From NCBI RefSeq assembly GCF_000003815.2, contig NC_049986.1, forward strand, positions 19,933,991-19,997,990: DNA of 64,000 bases. The letters run 5' to 3'. This document shows positions 1-9,499 of the stretch, piece by piece (the stretch's first letter is position 1; every line of letters starts with the position of its first letter). The DNA comes from Branchiostoma floridae. Lineage: Eukaryota; Chordata; Leptocardii; Amphioxiformes; Branchiostomatidae. The position numbers and the translations under genes were made by a program. Under the pieces are notes generated by a model. It did no database searches. It was not told where the DNA came from and worked only from the letters and a program-made list of their open reading frames with translations.

Positions 1-653
1 GATAGCAAGGCTAAGACACAGTTAATGCAAATGAGTCAATTAGCTCCTGTTGTCTATAGTAATATTTTACATTGATGTACTTTACGTATAGGACAACAGG
101 AAGAATAGCCAAGGCCACACCAATGTATTTCCTTGGCCCTCAGATTAAAAAAAAATGCTATACTGGAAGATTTATTTTAATACAAGTATTCATACTAATC
201 AATTTCTTATACAAATGTCCAAGTTAAGAAATAAATCGAACTGCTGTGGCCCAAAAGAAATGTCAAGCTAATTGACTATTGTGGATCCAAAAACAGTCAA
301 AGTCAAATTGCACACACTTCACTTGTAAAAAAACAACAACCCTGGGCCTGATATTTCCAAAAAGGAAAATAAATTTATTCAAATCAAACATGAAAAAAAT
401 ATGCATGTAGCATATCAAGAGCCATAAGTAAACTTAGGTACCTTATGCCTGGTTTCCAATATTGTTTAATCACCTATTGAATGATACAATGGAGATATGT
501 TTCAATATCAACATATCTGCTATACTTCATTTGAATATACCTGTATTAAAAAGTCAGTAGTCCCATTACCCATAAAATATAAAAGTATTATCCAAACACA
601 CTTCCACAAGGCAGTTTGATAATTATATCACTACTACATTGTGTGTTTTGTGG
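1..653. other. 3' flank of zinc-finger gene 1, no gene seen
   Basis: AT-rich sequence downstream of the first zinc-finger gene. About 107-165 carries one half of a dispersed inverted-repeat element (motif AGGCCACACCAAT followed by a TTTCTTGG-type stretch and an A-run) that recurs at about 32955, 40226, 43128, 57163, 58590, 60869 and 62284. TTTATT at 172-177 and 373-378 reads AATAAA on the minus strand and could serve as a poly(A) signal for the neighbouring gene; neither can be chosen by eye. Confidence 0.4.
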
Positions 654-3587
654 CTATGTGTAAGAGTAAAATGTTTCTCCCTGCAGTACAATAGTTACAC
701 GGGTCACGTCTGAACGATTTTCGCCCTTGTGTCGTTTCATATGTTGGGTTAGGTTCGACTTGTCCGCTGCCCTATACTCACAGTCTTTGCATGCGAAAGG
801 TTTCTCTCCAGTGTGTTTAGTCATGTGTGCTTCCAAACAGCTTTTCCTTAGTGCAGAATAGTCGCACAGGTCACATTTGTGGGGCTTCTCACCTGTGTGT
901 ATCTTAACATGGTTTATGAGGCTTTTCTTGACATGTGTTGTGAAATCACACTCCTCACACTCGTAAGGTTTCTCACCTGTGTGTTTGAACAAGTGTTGGT
1001 CAAGATGGCCTTTCTGCGCAGCAGCGTAGTCGCACAGGCTACATTTGTAGGGCATTTCACCCGTATGCTGTCTCATATGTACATTCAGGTTGGCTGGGTA
1101 AGCCGTCCTGTACCCACACTTCTCACACAGGTAGGGTTTCTCTCCGGTGTGCTTGGCCATGTGCCGCTTCAGGGTTCTTTTCCGCAGAGCCGCAAAGTCA
1201 CACTTGTCGCACTTGTAGGTTTTTTCGCCCGAATGTTTCTTCATGTGCGAGATGAGAGCAGACCTGTCCGCCGTCCTGTGGCCGCACTCCTCGCACATGT
1301 AGGGTTTCTCGCCACTGTGCTGGGTCGCAACGTGTCGGTCTAAACCGGGCTTTTGAGCAGAAGCGTAGTCACACTTGTCGCATTTGTAGGGCTTCTCTCC
1401 TGTGTGTATTCTCATGTGTTTGATTAAGTCCCCTTTAACGGCAGTCTTGTAGCCACACTCTTCACAAATGTTACGTTTCACTCCTCCATGTCTAAGCATA
1501 TGCAGCTCCAAAGTGGACTTCTGTACAGCAGAATAGCCACACTTGTCACATCTGTAGAGCTCCTCACCATTCCTTGTGGTGCGTGTGAACATGTTAGTGC
1601 GACTTCTTGGTTCTGTCCGGTTGCCGCCACACTTGCGTCGTTTCACGTGTTGTGTTAGGTGAGACCTGTCAGCCGTCCTGAAATCACAGTCTATACACGT
1701 GTAGGGTTTCTCGACGGTGTGTCTGGTAAGGATGTGACGGGTTAAACCAGACTTTTGAGCAGAAGCATAGTCGCACTGTTCACATTTGTAGGGCTTCTCT
1801 CCTGTGTGTATCCTCATGTGTTTTTCTAGGTCCTTCCAATAGGCTGCACAGTAACCACACTCTTCACATACGTTAAATTTCCATCCCTCATCCAGGTCAA
1901 AAGTGGACTTCTGTGCAGCAGAATCGCCACTCTCATCACTTCTGTAGGGCTCATCACTTTTATGCTTTTTTTGGGGTGAGGGCACGGGAACGTCAGTGCT
2001 TCTTCTTTCTGGTTCTGTCAGGTAACCACGTTTTTCAGCCGTGATGCGTTTTTCACCTGAGTGTCTTCGCATGTGCAGGGTGAAGTTCCTCTTCTTTGCT
2101 GAGGAATAACTGCAATGGGTGCAGTTGTACTTTGTTTTGTCTGAACGTTTTCTCTTGTGCTGCGATGAGTTTTTACTAGTCCTGTCTGCAAAGTCTCCAG
2201 AGTCTGCACCTTCATTTGTCTCTGCTGTAGGAGCCTGAGCATGTGGTTGTGTTGATTCCTCGTCAGTCTGGACAGAATTTACAACGCACGCTTCTTTATC
2301 CTGACGTCCTCTTGTGTCTGTTGTCTGGTCCTCTCTGATGTCTGTCCCGTTATCATCCTGGGTAGAGGCTACACCGTGAGTTTGCTCACATGGACTCTTC
2401 CTTTCCTTGTCCTGCTGCCTTCCCGTGTCTGTTGTCTGGTCCTCTCTGCAGTCTGTTTCGTTATCAGACTGGGTAGAGCCTACACTGCAGGTTTCCTCAC
2501 ATGGCCGACTCTCCCTTTCTTTGTCCTGCTGCTTTCCTGTGTCTGTTGTCTGGTCTTCTCTACTGTCTGTCCTGTTATCAGATTTGTAGGGTTCCTCGCC
2601 AGTTTGTCTGGCCATGTTCTGGTCTAGAGCTTTTTTCTGCAAAGCTGCAAAGTCACGTTTGTCACGTTTCTGCAGTTTTTCACTTGCCCGTTTCTTCTTA
2701 TGTGAGGCCAGGGCAGACTTGTCAGCTGTGTGTTTGGTCATGATATGTCGTTTTAAACAGGACTTTTGAGCAGCAGCATAGTCACACTGGTCACATTTGT
2801 AGGGCTTCTCTCCTGTATGTATTCTCATGTGCTTGGCTAGGTCCTTCATATAGGCTGCCCTATACCCACACACCTCGCACACATGAAGTTTGCCTTCCGT
2901 ATGTTTAAACATATGCAGGTCTGAAGTGGTCTTACGTACAGCAGAATCGCCACTTGGGTCACTTCTATGCTTTGTGGTGTGTGTTAACATGTTATTGTCA
3001 CTTCTTGGTTCTGTCCGGTAGCCATGCTTGTGTCGTTTCACACATTGAGCTAGGTTAGGCTTGTCAGCTGTCCTGTGGGGTTTCTTACCAGTGTGCTTGG
3101 TTATGATGTGTCTGTTTAAACCAGACTTTTGAGCAGAAGAATAATCACACTGGTCACATTTGTAGGGCTTCTCTCCTGTATGTATTCTCATGTGTTTGTC
3201 TAGGTCCTTCTTATAGGCTGCCTTGTAGCCACACTCCTTGCAGATGTTAGGTGAACTCTTCATTTTCTTGTTCTTCTGCCTCCCTGCATCTGTTGTCTTG
3301 TCCTCTCTGCTGTCTGTACCGTTATTATCCTGGGTAGAGCCTACACTGCGGCTTTCCTCACATAGATTCTCCCACTCCTTGTCCTGCTGCCTTCCTGTGT
3401 CTGTTGTCTGGTCCTCTCTGCTGTCTGTCCTGTTATCAGACTGGGTGGAGCCTACACTGCAGGTTTCCTCACATGGACTCTCCTTTTTCTTGCCCTGCTG
3501 CATTCCTGTGTCTGTTGTCTGGTTCTCTCTGCTGTTATTCATGTCTTCAAGACTTGATTCTCCAATGGGATGTCTTGTTTTGTCCAT
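654..3587 (-). CDS. C2H2 zinc-finger protein 1 (about 18 fingers), probable DNA-binding regulator
   Basis: The open frame runs upstream to 3752, but the first part is intron. A 3' splice site (pyrimidine-rich then AACAG) ends at 3596, and the first ATG of the exon is at 3587, giving 977 residues. About 18 C2H2 fingers with TGEKPY-type linkers are visible: two pairs near residues 115-170 and 230-290, then mainly a run from about 480 to the end. CGYRTA-type and CDYSAA-type fingers alternate. Several fingers are decayed: one near residue 330 has lost its ligands and one near 640 ends in Cys. Non-finger regions carry six copies of a roughly 34-residue module (REDQTTDTGRQQDKE...PCEETCSVGSTQ). KRAB or BTB domains are not seen. 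Nuclear DNA binding is the family expectation; target and function are unknown. It is a paralogue of the gene at 6091-8541, which has one copy of the same module. Confidence 0.85.
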   Translation of the reverse strand: MDKTRHPIGESSLEDMNNSRENQTTDTGMQQGKKKESPCEETCSVGSTQSDNRTDSREDQTTDTGRQQDKEWENLCEESRSVGSTQDNNGTDSREDKTTDAGRQKNKKMKSSPNICKECGYKAAYKKDLDKHMRIHTGEKPYKCDQCDYSSAQKSGLNRHIITKHTGKKPHRTADKPNLAQCVKRHKHGYRTEPRSDNNMLTHTTKHRSDPSGDSAVRKTTSDLHMFKHTEGKLHVCEVCGYRAAYMKDLAKHMRIHTGEKPYKCDQCDYAAAQKSCLKRHIMTKHTADKSALASHKKKRASEKLQKRDKRDFAALQKKALDQNMARQTGEEPYKSDNRTDSREDQTTDTGKQQDKERESRPCEETCSVGSTQSDNETDCREDQTTDTGRQQDKERKSPCEQTHGVASTQDDNGTDIREDQTTDTRGRQDKEACVVNSVQTDEESTQPHAQAPTAETNEGADSGDFADRTSKNSSQHKRKRSDKTKYNCTHCSYSSAKKRNFTLHMRRHSGEKRITAEKRGYLTEPERRSTDVPVPSPQKKHKSDEPYRSDESGDSAAQKSTFDLDEGWKFNVCEECGYCAAYWKDLEKHMRIHTGEKPYKCEQCDYASAQKSGLTRHILTRHTVEKPYTCIDCDFRTADRSHLTQHVKRRKCGGNRTEPRSRTNMFTRTTRNGEELYRCDKCGYSAVQKSTLELHMLRHGGVKRNICEECGYKTAVKGDLIKHMRIHTGEKPYKCDKCDYASAQKPGLDRHVATQHSGEKPYMCEECGHRTADRSALISHMKKHSGEKTYKCDKCDFAALRKRTLKRHMAKHTGEKPYLCEKCGYRTAYPANLNVHMRQHTGEMPYKCSLCDYAAAQKGHLDQHLFKHTGEKPYECEECDFTTHVKKSLINHVKIHTGEKPHKCDLCDYSALRKSCLEAHMTKHTGEKPFACKDCEYRAADKSNLTQHMKRHKGENRSDVTRVTIVLQGETFYSYT
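2275..2590 (-). repeat. Coding tandem repeat, block 2 of the 34-residue module (three copies)
   Basis: Three consecutive copies of the module with core DxRTDxREDQTTDTGxQQDKE, two of them followed by PCEE(Q)TxxVxSTQ. Block 1, three further copies, lies at about 3255-3540 in the same frame. The module is polar, has conserved cysteines and is inserted between finger clusters. Because it recurs once near the N-terminus of the second zinc-finger gene (8390-8480), it predates at least part of the divergence of the two genes. Confidence 0.75.
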
Positions 3588-3595
3588 TTGTACAC

Positions 3596-4515
3596 CTGTT
3601 GAGGAGAGGAGACAGAAGAAATAACATTTAAGATTTAAAGTCAATTTTCCAATTTTGAAGTTTTGCGTGTCTCTCTCTTGCCCGTTCTTGTTCTGTTCAA
3701 TCTTGTCTATGTCCCACTTTATACACAAGAAAAATAGAAAATTAGGTAGCACGTGAGTTCACCTTAGATATTTGCATGTGTATGTAACTTCAATTATGTT
3801 TCCCGCCAATAACTGTGCCCCACAGTAGTACACAAACAATGGACATGTTTGCACTCTCAGCTTTTCTCATAATGCTATAGCTATGCTTGTGCAGTTTTCA
3901 CCATCATCTTCATGACAAATCTACCGATTTAATTTTCACTGCGTAGCATACTATTTCCAAGAACTTACTCATCTCAAAGTTGGGACTTCAAAATTGGGTC
4001 TTTTTCGGCCAATTCTTCAATTTCTTGTACCGAACTTCCCCAGACATAAATTATGATAAAATAACCCCTTGCTCTTGAACTTTTTGCCTGAATAACATTC
4101 AGTTCATGCAAGGAGGTTAAAGATTTTTTTTAACCTCCTTGGTCAGAAGTTTTGGTTAAGACCGCATAAAGCCGGTCACAAATATGCAAATCAGGCGTTT
4201 TGCACATTGTCTTTTGAAAATTTGAGTCGGAGCAAATTTATCACCTGAGTTTTCATGTGGATTGGAACTAGGGTGGGTTTGGTAGTTTTGGTTCGAAGTT
4301 CGGAACAAGTCAAGAGTTTGGAACCTGGTTTCGTACGTCTTCCACCTACTCCCCATTTTGAATAGCCCAAAAAATTATATGAGGTACAATTTCTGCCCCA
4401 TCCTCCATAGTAGAGTAGAGTAGAGATCTTCGCGGTTTAGTAAGCTTCAACAAGAATCGCACCAAAATATAAATCTATTTTTTAAGTTTTCACTCTATGA
4501 TAAACTTACACTCTC
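3596..4515 (-). other. Intron between the 5' exon and coding exon of zinc-finger gene 1
   Basis: The 3' splice site is at 3596 and the likely 5' splice site (CAGACAG|GTGAGAG on the minus strand) at about 4515. Inside it is a short perfect hairpin: AAGGAGGTTAAA at 4110-4121 and its complement at 4129-4140. No coding signal is seen. Confidence 0.55.
4110..4140. repeat. Short perfect hairpin
   Basis: Twelve-base arms (AAGGAGGTTAAA and TTTAACCTCCTT) flank a 7-base loop, within the first intron of zinc-finger gene 1. It may be a decayed end of an inverted-repeat element; nothing further can be said. Confidence 0.6.
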
Positions 4516-4640
4516 ACCTGTCTGTTTATGAGACTTTGTGACTGACATGTGTCGGATAATGAACCAAACACACGCAGGGAATAAAGAGTCCACACAGCAA
4601 ACTAAAGCCAGCCTTCAAAATGGCGGACAAACGCATTGAA
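4516..4640 (-). promoter_or_regulatory. Probable 5' untranslated exon and promoter of zinc-finger gene 1
   Basis: A consensus donor on the minus strand ends an exon at about 4516. Some 100 bases upstream is AAAATGGCGGAC (4617-4628), a YY1-like element often found at or just downstream of animal transcription starts. The ATGGCGG core also appears beside the predicted starts of C6orf136 and PPT2 exon 7. The exon's 5' limit is not visible. Confidence 0.4.
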
Positions 4641-6090
4641 AGGTCAGAGGTCGCCAATTTGCAGAAACCTGATTATCCGGTTTTGTTCGACGATACCAGG
4701 GGGTCAGGTAACGTCCACCAGGCCTTTCTAGTATGGATCTGAGAATTTGGCAAAAAATATTAGGCAATTTGGCCAGGGTGTCAGTCCACGCTAAGGTTGA
4801 TTTCTAAGGTACTTTCTAAGGTTGCTTTCTTAATTCATCATCATTCTTAATCATATATACAAACAAGTCTTCTCTGCATCATTCTCAGTTTAAAGTTGGG
4901 TTATTGATTTAGGAAATGGCCATATTGATTTGATTATATGGATGCCATTGAAAATGAAATTACTCCCCCCCCCCCAAAAAAAAAGTTGCATTCATTGTGA
5001 AATCTAAGTGCATAGGAAGGCTGAATAAATGACTAAACACATGTTTGTATACTAAGTCATAGAGTATTAAACTTCATTCATATTTTCCTTTAAACTGGCC
5101 TGGAAGCGACGTTGGTATTCTATGAATGCAGTATCCATTTTCTGATATTTATTTGCAATATACAAATGTATCTGCTTATTTTACAGCTGGTTTGTACGAT
5201 TTATTGTATGCCTGAAAAATGTTCTTTGTCGGAAATGCCTGAAAATTGATGTGCCCACAGATGTCATCCATATAATAAAGTCAACATGGCCTTAAAAGAT
5301 GATGAAATTCTTTTTGATTTATTCTGACAATGGCATCAACGTTAGCAAAACACAAGACACAGTCAGATGATGATAAATTTGTATATTTGTGCAATCAAGT
5401 GATAACAGATGTACAAAAGCACATAGGTTGTCACATTATTCAAGCCTCTGAATAAATGTACTACTAAACTAGACTGATACAATTATAGTTGTAGCAGAAT
5501 GTCCTAATTCTAATGACATTGGAAATGATTACTTATAATTATATAAGGTGTGGGTTACACCCAGCCATGAGTCATGGGGAAAATATTACGTACAAAGAAA
5601 ATAGACTCTCACATTAGCCAGAGGATGTTTTTATACACTTTTCAAAAATCTCCTGCAATTCATTTTTCCACATGTAAATAGGGTAACAAGGGCTCTGTGC
5701 CCCTATGCCCTAACCATGCACCCCTACTCAGGGGAGCAGATTCTCTGACAGCCATAAAATTTAGATTGACCAGAAATGCTACTAGGTCAAACAGTTTTTA
5801 ACTGTGATTTGCCTGACAGTACACCCCCCCTTCAAGAATATCTCATTTTGACTTACCAGGGAAGGGTAGAACTGTTTGTTAATCTGAGCTGCTTCATAAT
5901 GCCCCCATTCAATCTTTTTAAATACAAACAGTTCTGTCCTGGAATTTTTGTCTTACCAAAAAAGCCTATATCACAGAATCATGAGTGCAAGATTCATCCA
6001 ACTTTTTTTATCACATCAAAGCTCCATGATCACATTCCTTGTACTACTAGTACAGGGTCCTGGGTTCATATCAGAGTACAGGAATTTCTG
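4641..6090. other. Intergenic region between the two zinc-finger genes
   Basis: No convincing gene. There are A/C homopolymer tracts near 4967-4984. The segment 5690-5800 resembles dispersed repeats at 22690-22980 and 37080-37210 (shared words GGGGAGCAGA, TCTCTGACAG and CATAAAAT). Short open frames at 5776-6141 have no recognisable domain and run into the 3' end of the next gene, so they are not annotated as coding. Confidence 0.5.
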
Positions 6091-8541
6091 TCACTCTACC
6101 TTTGGTACATTACTTTCCTGTGTACCATAGAAGTCGTATAAGTCATTACGATCTTGAACCTCTTCCTTTACATGTACCTCTTCCTCTTCCTCCTCCTCAT
6201 CTTCAAAATCAACATCTTCATCATCTAGATCACTCCAACTTTCCATCTCCTCCGGATCCTCCTCCTTGCTATCATCATCATCGTCATCATCATCATCATC
6301 ATAGTCATAGTCATCAACCTTCGTCTGGTATAACTTCCCTGTGTAATTTGAGCTCTGGTAACTTGGGTTCCACCTGTAATACGGGTTCTTCTGATGCTTG
6401 GCCATGTGGCGCTTCAGGTACTGTCTACTGACCGTCCTCATCTCACATTTATCACACTCAAAGTACTTGGCTGGATTGTGCGTGGCGATGTGGAGGTCGA
6501 TGGTGTGTTTCCGCGCGGCTGAAAAGTCGCAGAAGTCGCACTGGTAGGGTTTCTCCCCTGTGTGTCTTCTCACGTGTAGGGCCAAGCCTTGTTTATTAGC
6601 TGTCCTGAAACTACACAACTGGCACGCGTAGGGTTTCTCCCCCGTGTGCTTAGCCATGTGTAGGTCTAAACATCTCTTATTGGAAGCAGAGTAGTCGCAC
6701 TGGTCACATTTATGCGGTTTCTCACCTGTGTGGGTCCTCAAGTGACGAGTCAAGGAAGTTCCATGCGCAAAGGCGATCCCGCATGTATCGCACAGGTAGG
6801 GTTTCTCACCTGTATGCTTTCTCCTATGAATGACAAGTTTACGTGCCTCTGATGCTTCGAAGCCACAGTCTTCACACAGGTAAGATTTTTCGACCGCATT
6901 CAGTGCGGCAGGTGGGAGAGCGTAGGTGTGGTCCCAGACGTCGGGTGCTTTCCCCGTGTGCTCGCTAAGATGCAGGGATAGAACGATTCTGTCTGGGGTC
7001 ATGAAGTCACACACCCCGCACATGTAATAGTCTTTCTTAGCTGTGTGTTCAGCATTCTGCTCTTCCGTGCTGTCTTTTGACAATACAGAAACGTCATTCT
7101 GATCACCCGAATCGTCTTTCTCAGTGGTGTGTGTTGCCTTGTGCTGTTCCATACTGTCTTTAGACGATGTCGAAAAGTCGCACTGATCACATTTGTAGGG
7201 ATTTTCTCCGGTGTGTGTTGCCCTGTGAACCAGTAATAGCGAACTGTCTGCCGTTCTGAAGCCGCACCAACACACGTAGGGCTCAGTGTGCTTCAGCATG
7301 TGTTTGTCCAGGAAGTGTTTCTTTGAGGAGGCATAGCCGCACTGGTCACACTTGTAGGGGTACTTGTCTCCTGTGTGTGTCATCATGTGTGTGGATAGTT
7401 CAGACTTATAGTCACACTTGAAATCGCACTGTCCACACGCGTAGATGTAAGGTTTGAAGTCTTTATTAGTTTCACCAGTCCTTTGTAGTGAAACTTTGTT
7501 GTCGCTGGAGTGAGTAGTCATGTGCCTGTCCAGATAGTATTTCTTTGCAGAGGCATAGCTACACTGGTCACACTTGTAGGGATGTTTGTCACCTGTATGT
7601 ACGATCATATGTTTGGATAGCTCAGACTTATAATCACACTTGAAGTCGCACTGTCCACACGCATAGATGTAAGGTTTGAAGTCTTTATTAGTCTCACCTG
7701 TCGTTTGTAGTGGAACTTTGTTGTCACTGGAGTGAGTAGTCATATGCCTGTCTAAGTTGCTTTTACAGGCAAAACAAGTGTGGCATTGGTCACATTTGTA
7801 GGGTTTGTCAGGCCTGGCTGTGTGTATTTTCATATGTGGGGACAGTTGAGATTGATACTCGCATCTGAAGTCACAAAGTCCACATGAGTTGCTTTCTTTT
7901 CTCAGATGCTCACTTATTTGTGGTTTTGGCGCTGTGGGTCTGTCAAAATCCTGTTTCTGAGAAGCAGAGCTTGATTCTTCAGTTCCATGGTTTGCCATGT
8001 GTGGCTCCAAGTCGTATTTTCCGCTTGCAACATCGTTGCACTTGTCTAACTTGTAGGGCTTCTTCCCGGTACACACTTTCATGTGCTGTTCAATAAGGGT
8101 GGCCGTGTATGGTGACGTAAACCAGCACTGACTACACTTGAATTTTTTATGCACCGAATCACTGGGGGGCTTTGTGTCTGTGTGTTCTGCCACATTCCAG
8201 TCCATGTCATCTGTAAGAACCTGTACATGTGATGAGGTACTTTGGTCACCATATGGACTCTCGGGGATGTCAGAATTGTAAGGGTTTTCACCCGTATGCT
8301 TTTTCATGTGTACTGTAAGGTTTGCCATACGACTTGTTCTATATCCGCACTCTTCACAAATGTGGAAAGTCTTTGCAGAGACTTCACTGCAGGTTTCCTC
8401 ACATGGTCTCTCTGTTTCCTTGTCCTGCCGCCTTCCTGTGTCTGTTGTCTGGTCCTTTCTGCTGATATTCCTGTTCCCAGGATGTTCATCAATACGTGTG
8501 AGCAGTACAATAGGAAGAATACTGCTTGGCTTCTCCATCAT
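6091..8541 (-). CDS. C2H2 zinc-finger protein 2 (about 17 fingers) with acidic tail
   Basis: The ATG is one base after a 3' splice site (CAATTCTTAG, ending at 8543), giving 816 residues in one exon. About 17 C2H2 fingers run from residue 60 to about 715. One has a Cys in place of the last His, one has only one residue between its first two cysteines (CWC), and one early finger is degenerate. Fingers 5-6 and 7-8 are a duplicated block that includes the linker SSDNKVxLQxTGETNKDFKPY. The C-terminus is an Asp/Glu-rich tail (a run of ten Asp, then two mixed acidic clusters) containing VKEE, a match to the sumoylation consensus. One copy of the module shared with zinc-finger protein 1 lies near residues 25-55. 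Probably a nuclear regulator; targets unknown. Confidence 0.85.
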   Translation of the reverse strand: MMEKPSSILPIVLLTRIDEHPGNRNISRKDQTTDTGRRQDKETERPCEETCSEVSAKTFHICEECGYRTSRMANLTVHMKKHTGENPYNSDIPESPYGDQSTSSHVQVLTDDMDWNVAEHTDTKPPSDSVHKKFKCSQCWFTSPYTATLIEQHMKVCTGKKPYKLDKCNDVASGKYDLEPHMANHGTEESSSASQKQDFDRPTAPKPQISEHLRKESNSCGLCDFRCEYQSQLSPHMKIHTARPDKPYKCDQCHTCFACKSNLDRHMTTHSSDNKVPLQTTGETNKDFKPYIYACGQCDFKCDYKSELSKHMIVHTGDKHPYKCDQCSYASAKKYYLDRHMTTHSSDNKVSLQRTGETNKDFKPYIYACGQCDFKCDYKSELSTHMMTHTGDKYPYKCDQCGYASSKKHFLDKHMLKHTEPYVCWCGFRTADSSLLLVHRATHTGENPYKCDQCDFSTSSKDSMEQHKATHTTEKDDSGDQNDVSVLSKDSTEEQNAEHTAKKDYYMCGVCDFMTPDRIVLSLHLSEHTGKAPDVWDHTYALPPAALNAVEKSYLCEDCGFEASEARKLVIHRRKHTGEKPYLCDTCGIAFAHGTSLTRHLRTHTGEKPHKCDQCDYSASNKRCLDLHMAKHTGEKPYACQLCSFRTANKQGLALHVRRHTGEKPYQCDFCDFSAARKHTIDLHIATHNPAKYFECDKCEMRTVSRQYLKRHMAKHQKNPYYRWNPSYQSSNYTGKLYQTKVDDYDYDDDDDDDDDDSKEEDPEEMESWSDLDDEDVDFEDEEEEEEEVHVKEEVQDRNDLYDFYGTQESNVPKVE

Positions 8542-9065
8542 TCTAAGAATTGAGGAGAAAAAAGAGGAAAAATTGGAAGATCAGCTATATATACGTGTAC
8601 TTTCTGTATCTACCTGTGATATTAAAGAGCTGATAAATTTGTTATAGAGTTTCCTCCATTGCTCCTACAACAACAACAATTGTTTATCATATCTGACCCT
8701 CCCAATTCCAATCTTCTAACATATTTGGGTCCCATGCATGCTTTCTTTCCCAATCAGAGGATTTTAATGGCAATCTCACAAAAGCAGAACTGTCATAATT
8801 TCATGGGACGTTGTACAAATTACTACAATCAAATGATTTGTAGGATCAATTTCAATCAAACTCAAAGCTCAGCCTAGCTATATGAACCTATCTCGCTATA
8901 TAATTTCGAATCCCTTGGGCAGCATTCTTTGGCTATATAAAAAAATCCCGTTATCACCTATCCGTTCCTTTTCTAGTGCACAAAAAAGGAACTTTGCGCC
9001 CCTCCCCCTAATTTTTGATGTGCCAGCACGGAAAAGTGAATGATGAAATTATCTCAAGGACTTAC
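8542..9065 (-). other. Intron between the 5' exon and coding exon of zinc-finger gene 2
   Basis: Bounded by the acceptor at 8543-8544 and a donor (minus strand CTAG|GTAAG) at 9064-9065. No other structure is seen apart from A-rich stretches. Confidence 0.5.
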
Positions 9066-9499
9066 CTAGCCACTTGTTAGATTTCCGAAAGCACAGAAAT
9101 ATCTTTAAAATGTTGGTTTTGGTCGAGAAAAAAAGAATTCCTTCTGACAAAAATGGTGGCTGCAAGATCACAAAGAATTCTAAGGTCAAAGGTCAAAGTT
9201 TGCAATTTTCGAAACGGTACTAGGTGGCGCTTTTGAGATATCAGTATGTTTATAAAGAGTGCTGTCAAAACAATCCTTCCAACCAATGCATTACGCTTAG
9301 TGTTAAAACTTTATTCAGATATGAAATAAACATTATATGTTTACATATTTAATGTGCCATGAAGCCAAATTATTTGCAATATTTCTAGCTGTAAAATTAT
9401 CCCTACCGGTAACACTTGGACCGTTCCAAGATGGCGGGCTAATAATACGAGATTGTTGCATTTTGATCGCTGTCGAAAAGTTTATTTTGTGCGGGCGAA
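9066..9499. promoter_or_regulatory. Bidirectional promoter between zinc-finger gene 2 and C6orf136
   Basis: The minus-strand donor at 9065 marks the end of a 5' untranslated exon for zinc-finger gene 2. The C6orf136 start codon follows on the plus strand at 9500. CCAAGATGGCGGG at 9426-9438 is a strong YY1-type match some 65 bases before that ATG, and AAAAATGGTGGCTGCAAGAT lies near 9149 on the other side. The spacing of under 450 bases between divergent transcripts suggests a shared promoter. No TATA box is evident. Confidence 0.45.

Noticed and set aside
879-1343. Plus-strand open frames opposite the zinc-finger genes (also 2376-2743, 3238-3631, 6102-6431, 8242-8647)
   Set aside because: They are antisense shadows of finger repeats: no domain, and composition is explained by the complementary codons.
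3596-3752. N-terminal extension of zinc-finger protein 1 from the upstream ATG at 3752
   Set aside because: The segment ends in a pyrimidine tract and AACAG acceptor, and the peptide resembles no zinc-finger N-terminus; it is intron.
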